NCBI GenBank assembly: GCA_900770055.1
Contig: CAAGJD010000098.1
Location: 1-16,792 of the forward strand
DNA length: 16,792 bases
Source of the DNA: Acholeplasmatales bacterium
Lineage (GTDB): Bacteria > Bacillota_I > Bacilli_A > Acholeplasmatales > Anaeroplasmataceae
Reading direction: 5' to 3'
The first letter of the stretch is position 1. Every line of letters begins with the position of its first letter. Of the stretch, positions 15,096-16,792 are shown piece by piece. The notes below the pieces were generated by a model. That model made no database searches and had not been told where the DNA came from. It worked only from the letters and a program-made list of their open reading frames with translations. Both the position numbers and the translations under genes were made by a program.

Positions 15096-16673
15096 ATGTG
15101 TTCAATAATGGGTTATGAGGGTACTTTAATAACGGATGATGCCTTTAAAAAGGGCTTTGATATGACAATCTCTAGAGGTCCAGATATGTCAAGAATTATA
15201 AAGCTTGATAAAGGCTACTTAGCATTTCATAGATTAGCAATTATGGGTCTAAATGAAGCTGGTATGCAGCCATTTTCTTTAGGAGATTCCTATGTTGTAT
15301 GTAATGGTGAGATTTATGGCTTTAGACCAATCAAAGAGGAATTAATAAAAAAGGGTTATAGCTTTAAAAGTGAATCAGATTGTGAAATACTTCTACCACT
15401 ATATAAAGAATACGGAAATGCTATGTTTAAAATGCTTGATGCAGAATATGCATTAATCATTTATGATGCTGAAAAAAAGAAGCTAATTGCCGCAAGAGAT
15501 CCAATTGGTATTAGACCTCTATATTATGGGTATGACAAGGAAGGTAAAATTATATTAGCATCTGAGGCTAAAAACCTAGTAGGCCTTACAGATAAAATAA
15601 TGCCATTCCCACCAGGCCATTACTATGATGGAGAGTTCCATAGTTATAACAATATTTCAAAGGTATTAGAGGTTAATACTGATGATGTTGAAGAAGCTTG
15701 TCAAAAGATTAAAACACTATTAATTGATGGTGTTAAAAAAAGACTTGATGCTGATGCACCACTAGGGTTTTTACTATCAGGAGGACTTGACTCTTCATTA
15801 GTTTGCTCTATTGCTCAAAAGGAATTAAACAAGCCTATTGAAACTTTCGCAATTGGTATGTCAACAGACGCAATAGACTTAAAATATGCTAAAATTGTTG
15901 CTGATTACATTGGTAGTAACCACCATGAAATAATCATAACAAAAGAGGATGTATTAACATCACTTAAAGAGGTTATTCAGGTTTTAGGTACTTATGATAT
16001 TACTACTATTCGTGCGAGTATGGGAATGTATTTATTATGCAAGGCAATTCATAATACAACAAATATTAGAGTATTATTAACTGGTGAAATATCTGATGAA
16101 TTATTTGGCTATAAATACACTGATTTTGCACCAAATAGTCAAGAATTCCAAATAGAAAGTGAAAAAAGAATTAGAGAAATCCACATGTATGATGTTTTAC
16201 GTGCCGATCGTTGTATTTCAGCAAATTCACTTGAAGCTAGAGTTCCATTTGGTGATTTAGATTTTGTTTCATATGTATTAAGTATTAACCCAGAAATTAA
16301 AATGAACAAATATGGAATTGGTAAATATTTATTAAGACATGCTTTCGAAGGCGACTATTTACCTGATTCTATTTTAATGCGTGAAAAAGCAGCATTTTCA
16401 GATGCTGTTGGTCATTCAATGGTTGATTATTTAAAGGAATATGCTGAATCATATTATACTGATAATGAATATGAAGAAAAAATAAAAAAATACACTCATG
16501 CTCAACCATTTACAAAGGAATCTTTATTATATCGAGAAATCTTTGAAAGCTTTTATCCAAATCAAAGTAATATGGTTGTAGATTTCTGGATGCCTAATAA
16601 AAATTGGGACGGCTGTAATGTTAATGACCCTTCTGCAAGAGTATTATCTAACTATGGAAATAGTGGAAAATAG
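15096..16673 (+). CDS. asnB: Asparagine synthase, glutamine-hydrolysing (AsnB type)
   Basis: This enzyme makes asparagine from aspartate and ATP, using ammonia from glutamine. It has 525 residues, slightly shorter than Escherichia coli AsnB (554). Cys2 in MCSIMGY becomes the N-terminal nucleophile after methionine removal. The class II glutaminase domain (about 2-190) keeps HRLAIMG (45-51), CNGEIYG (69-75) and Asp95 in SESDCE. The synthetase domain has the ATP pyrophosphatase loop SGGLDSS at 228-234, then LLTGEISDELFGYKYTD near 327-343 and LEARVPFGDLDFV near 379-391. All expected catalytic residues are present. The start is supported by AAAGGA ten bases ahead. It follows the GSIII-amt pair but is separated by a strong terminator, and is itself followed by another terminator. 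Amidotransferases of other pathways share this fold, but the overall match is to asparagine synthetase. Confidence 0.93.
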   Translation: MCSIMGYEGTLITDDAFKKGFDMTISRGPDMSRIIKLDKGYLAFHRLAIMGLNEAGMQPFSLGDSYVVCNGEIYGFRPIKEELIKKGYSFKSESDCEILLPLYKEYGNAMFKMLDAEYALIIYDAEKKKLIAARDPIGIRPLYYGYDKEGKIILASEAKNLVGLTDKIMPFPPGHYYDGEFHSYNNISKVLEVNTDDVEEACQKIKTLLIDGVKKRLDADAPLGFLLSGGLDSSLVCSIAQKELNKPIETFAIGMSTDAIDLKYAKIVADYIGSNHHEIIITKEDVLTSLKEVIQVLGTYDITTIRASMGMYLLCKAIHNTTNIRVLLTGEISDELFGYKYTDFAPNSQEFQIESEKRIREIHMYDVLRADRCISANSLEARVPFGDLDFVSYVLSINPEIKMNKYGIGKYLLRHAFEGDYLPDSILMREKAAFSDAVGHSMVDYLKEYAESYYTDNEYEEKIKKYTHAQPFTKESLLYREIFESFYPNQSNMVVDFWMPNKNWDGCNVNDPSARVLSNYGNSGK

Positions 16674-16679
16674 GCTAAT

Positions 16680-16710
16680 GGGCTATCATGATGATAGCTC
16701 TTTTATTTTT
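16680..16710 (+). terminator. Intrinsic terminator after asnB
   Basis: An eight-pair stem (16680-16687 with 16693-16700, one G-U pair) around ATGAT is followed by TTTTATTTTT. It starts six bases after the asnB stop codon and closes the plus-strand gene group. Confidence 0.85.
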
Positions 16711-16770
16711 CCATAGTTTTCAGTCAATATTTTTCCCTAGTTTTCAGTCAATATTTTTCCCTAGTTTTCA
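16707..16770. repeat. 24-base tandem direct repeat, about 2.7 copies, near the right edge
   Basis: The unit begins TTTTCCCTAG and continues TTTTCAGTCAATAT. Copy 1 is 16707-16730 (one base different: CCATAG for CCCTAG), copy 2 is 16731-16754, and partial copy 3 is 16755-16770, after which the match ends. The copies abut with no spacer, so it is not a CRISPR array. It directly overlaps the T-run of the asnB terminator. The function is unknown. Confidence 0.85.
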
Positions 16771-16792
16771 TTTAAAATACTAAAATAAAAAC

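Noticed and set aside
16707..16770. Possible CRISPR array
   Set aside because: The repeats abut with no spacers and there are no cas genes in the window.

Overview
The window is AT-rich, densely coded DNA with strong GGAGG-type ribosome binding sites, a consensus sigma-A promoter and the standard genetic code. It most resembles a low-GC Bacillota (Firmicutes) chromosome, plausibly a gut-type Clostridia or Erysipelotrichia relative. Supporting this are a GlnN-type (class III) glutamine synthetase, an ammonium channel fused to a PII domain, a receiver/ANTAR protein and a probable PyrR attenuator. I cannot name the species. No rRNA, tRNA, CRISPR array, phage gene or transposase was seen.

Layout. 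On the minus strand, reading right to left from a divergent control region at 10773-11124, a run of closely spaced genes encodes a degenerate glutamine-synthetase-like protein (9735-10772), a receiver/ANTAR RNA-binding protein (9113-9697), CTP synthase pyrG (7478-9085), and glutamate synthase gltB and gltD (1554-7465). A 240-base gap follows, with its own promoter and a leader that looks like a PyrR-controlled attenuator. It drives carA and carB (the latter cut by the left edge). On the plus strand, from the same divergent region, come GSIII glnA (11125-13212), an Amt-PII fusion (13239-15029), a terminator, asnB (15096-16673), a second terminator, and the start of a 24-base tandem repeat at the right edge.

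How it fits together. Nearly every gene makes or spends glutamine. Ammonium enters through Amt, GSIII fixes it into glutamine, and glutamine is then spent by GltBD (glutamate), CarAB (carbamoyl phosphate), PyrG (CTP) and AsnB (asparagine). The two non-enzymatic-looking proteins, the GS-like protein and the ANTAR protein, head the leftward operon and are transcribed divergently from GSIII.

The most interesting hypothesis concerns this pair. The GS-like protein has lost several metal-ligand and substrate motifs. The ANTAR protein's receiver has lost its phospho-acceptor aspartate. The GSIII transcript begins almost directly with an intrinsic terminator. Together these suggest a phosphorylation-independent nitrogen sensor (GS pseudoenzyme plus ANTAR antiterminator) controlling read-through into glnA-amt and possibly its own operon. 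The sequence features are seen directly; the sensing and antitermination model is inference.
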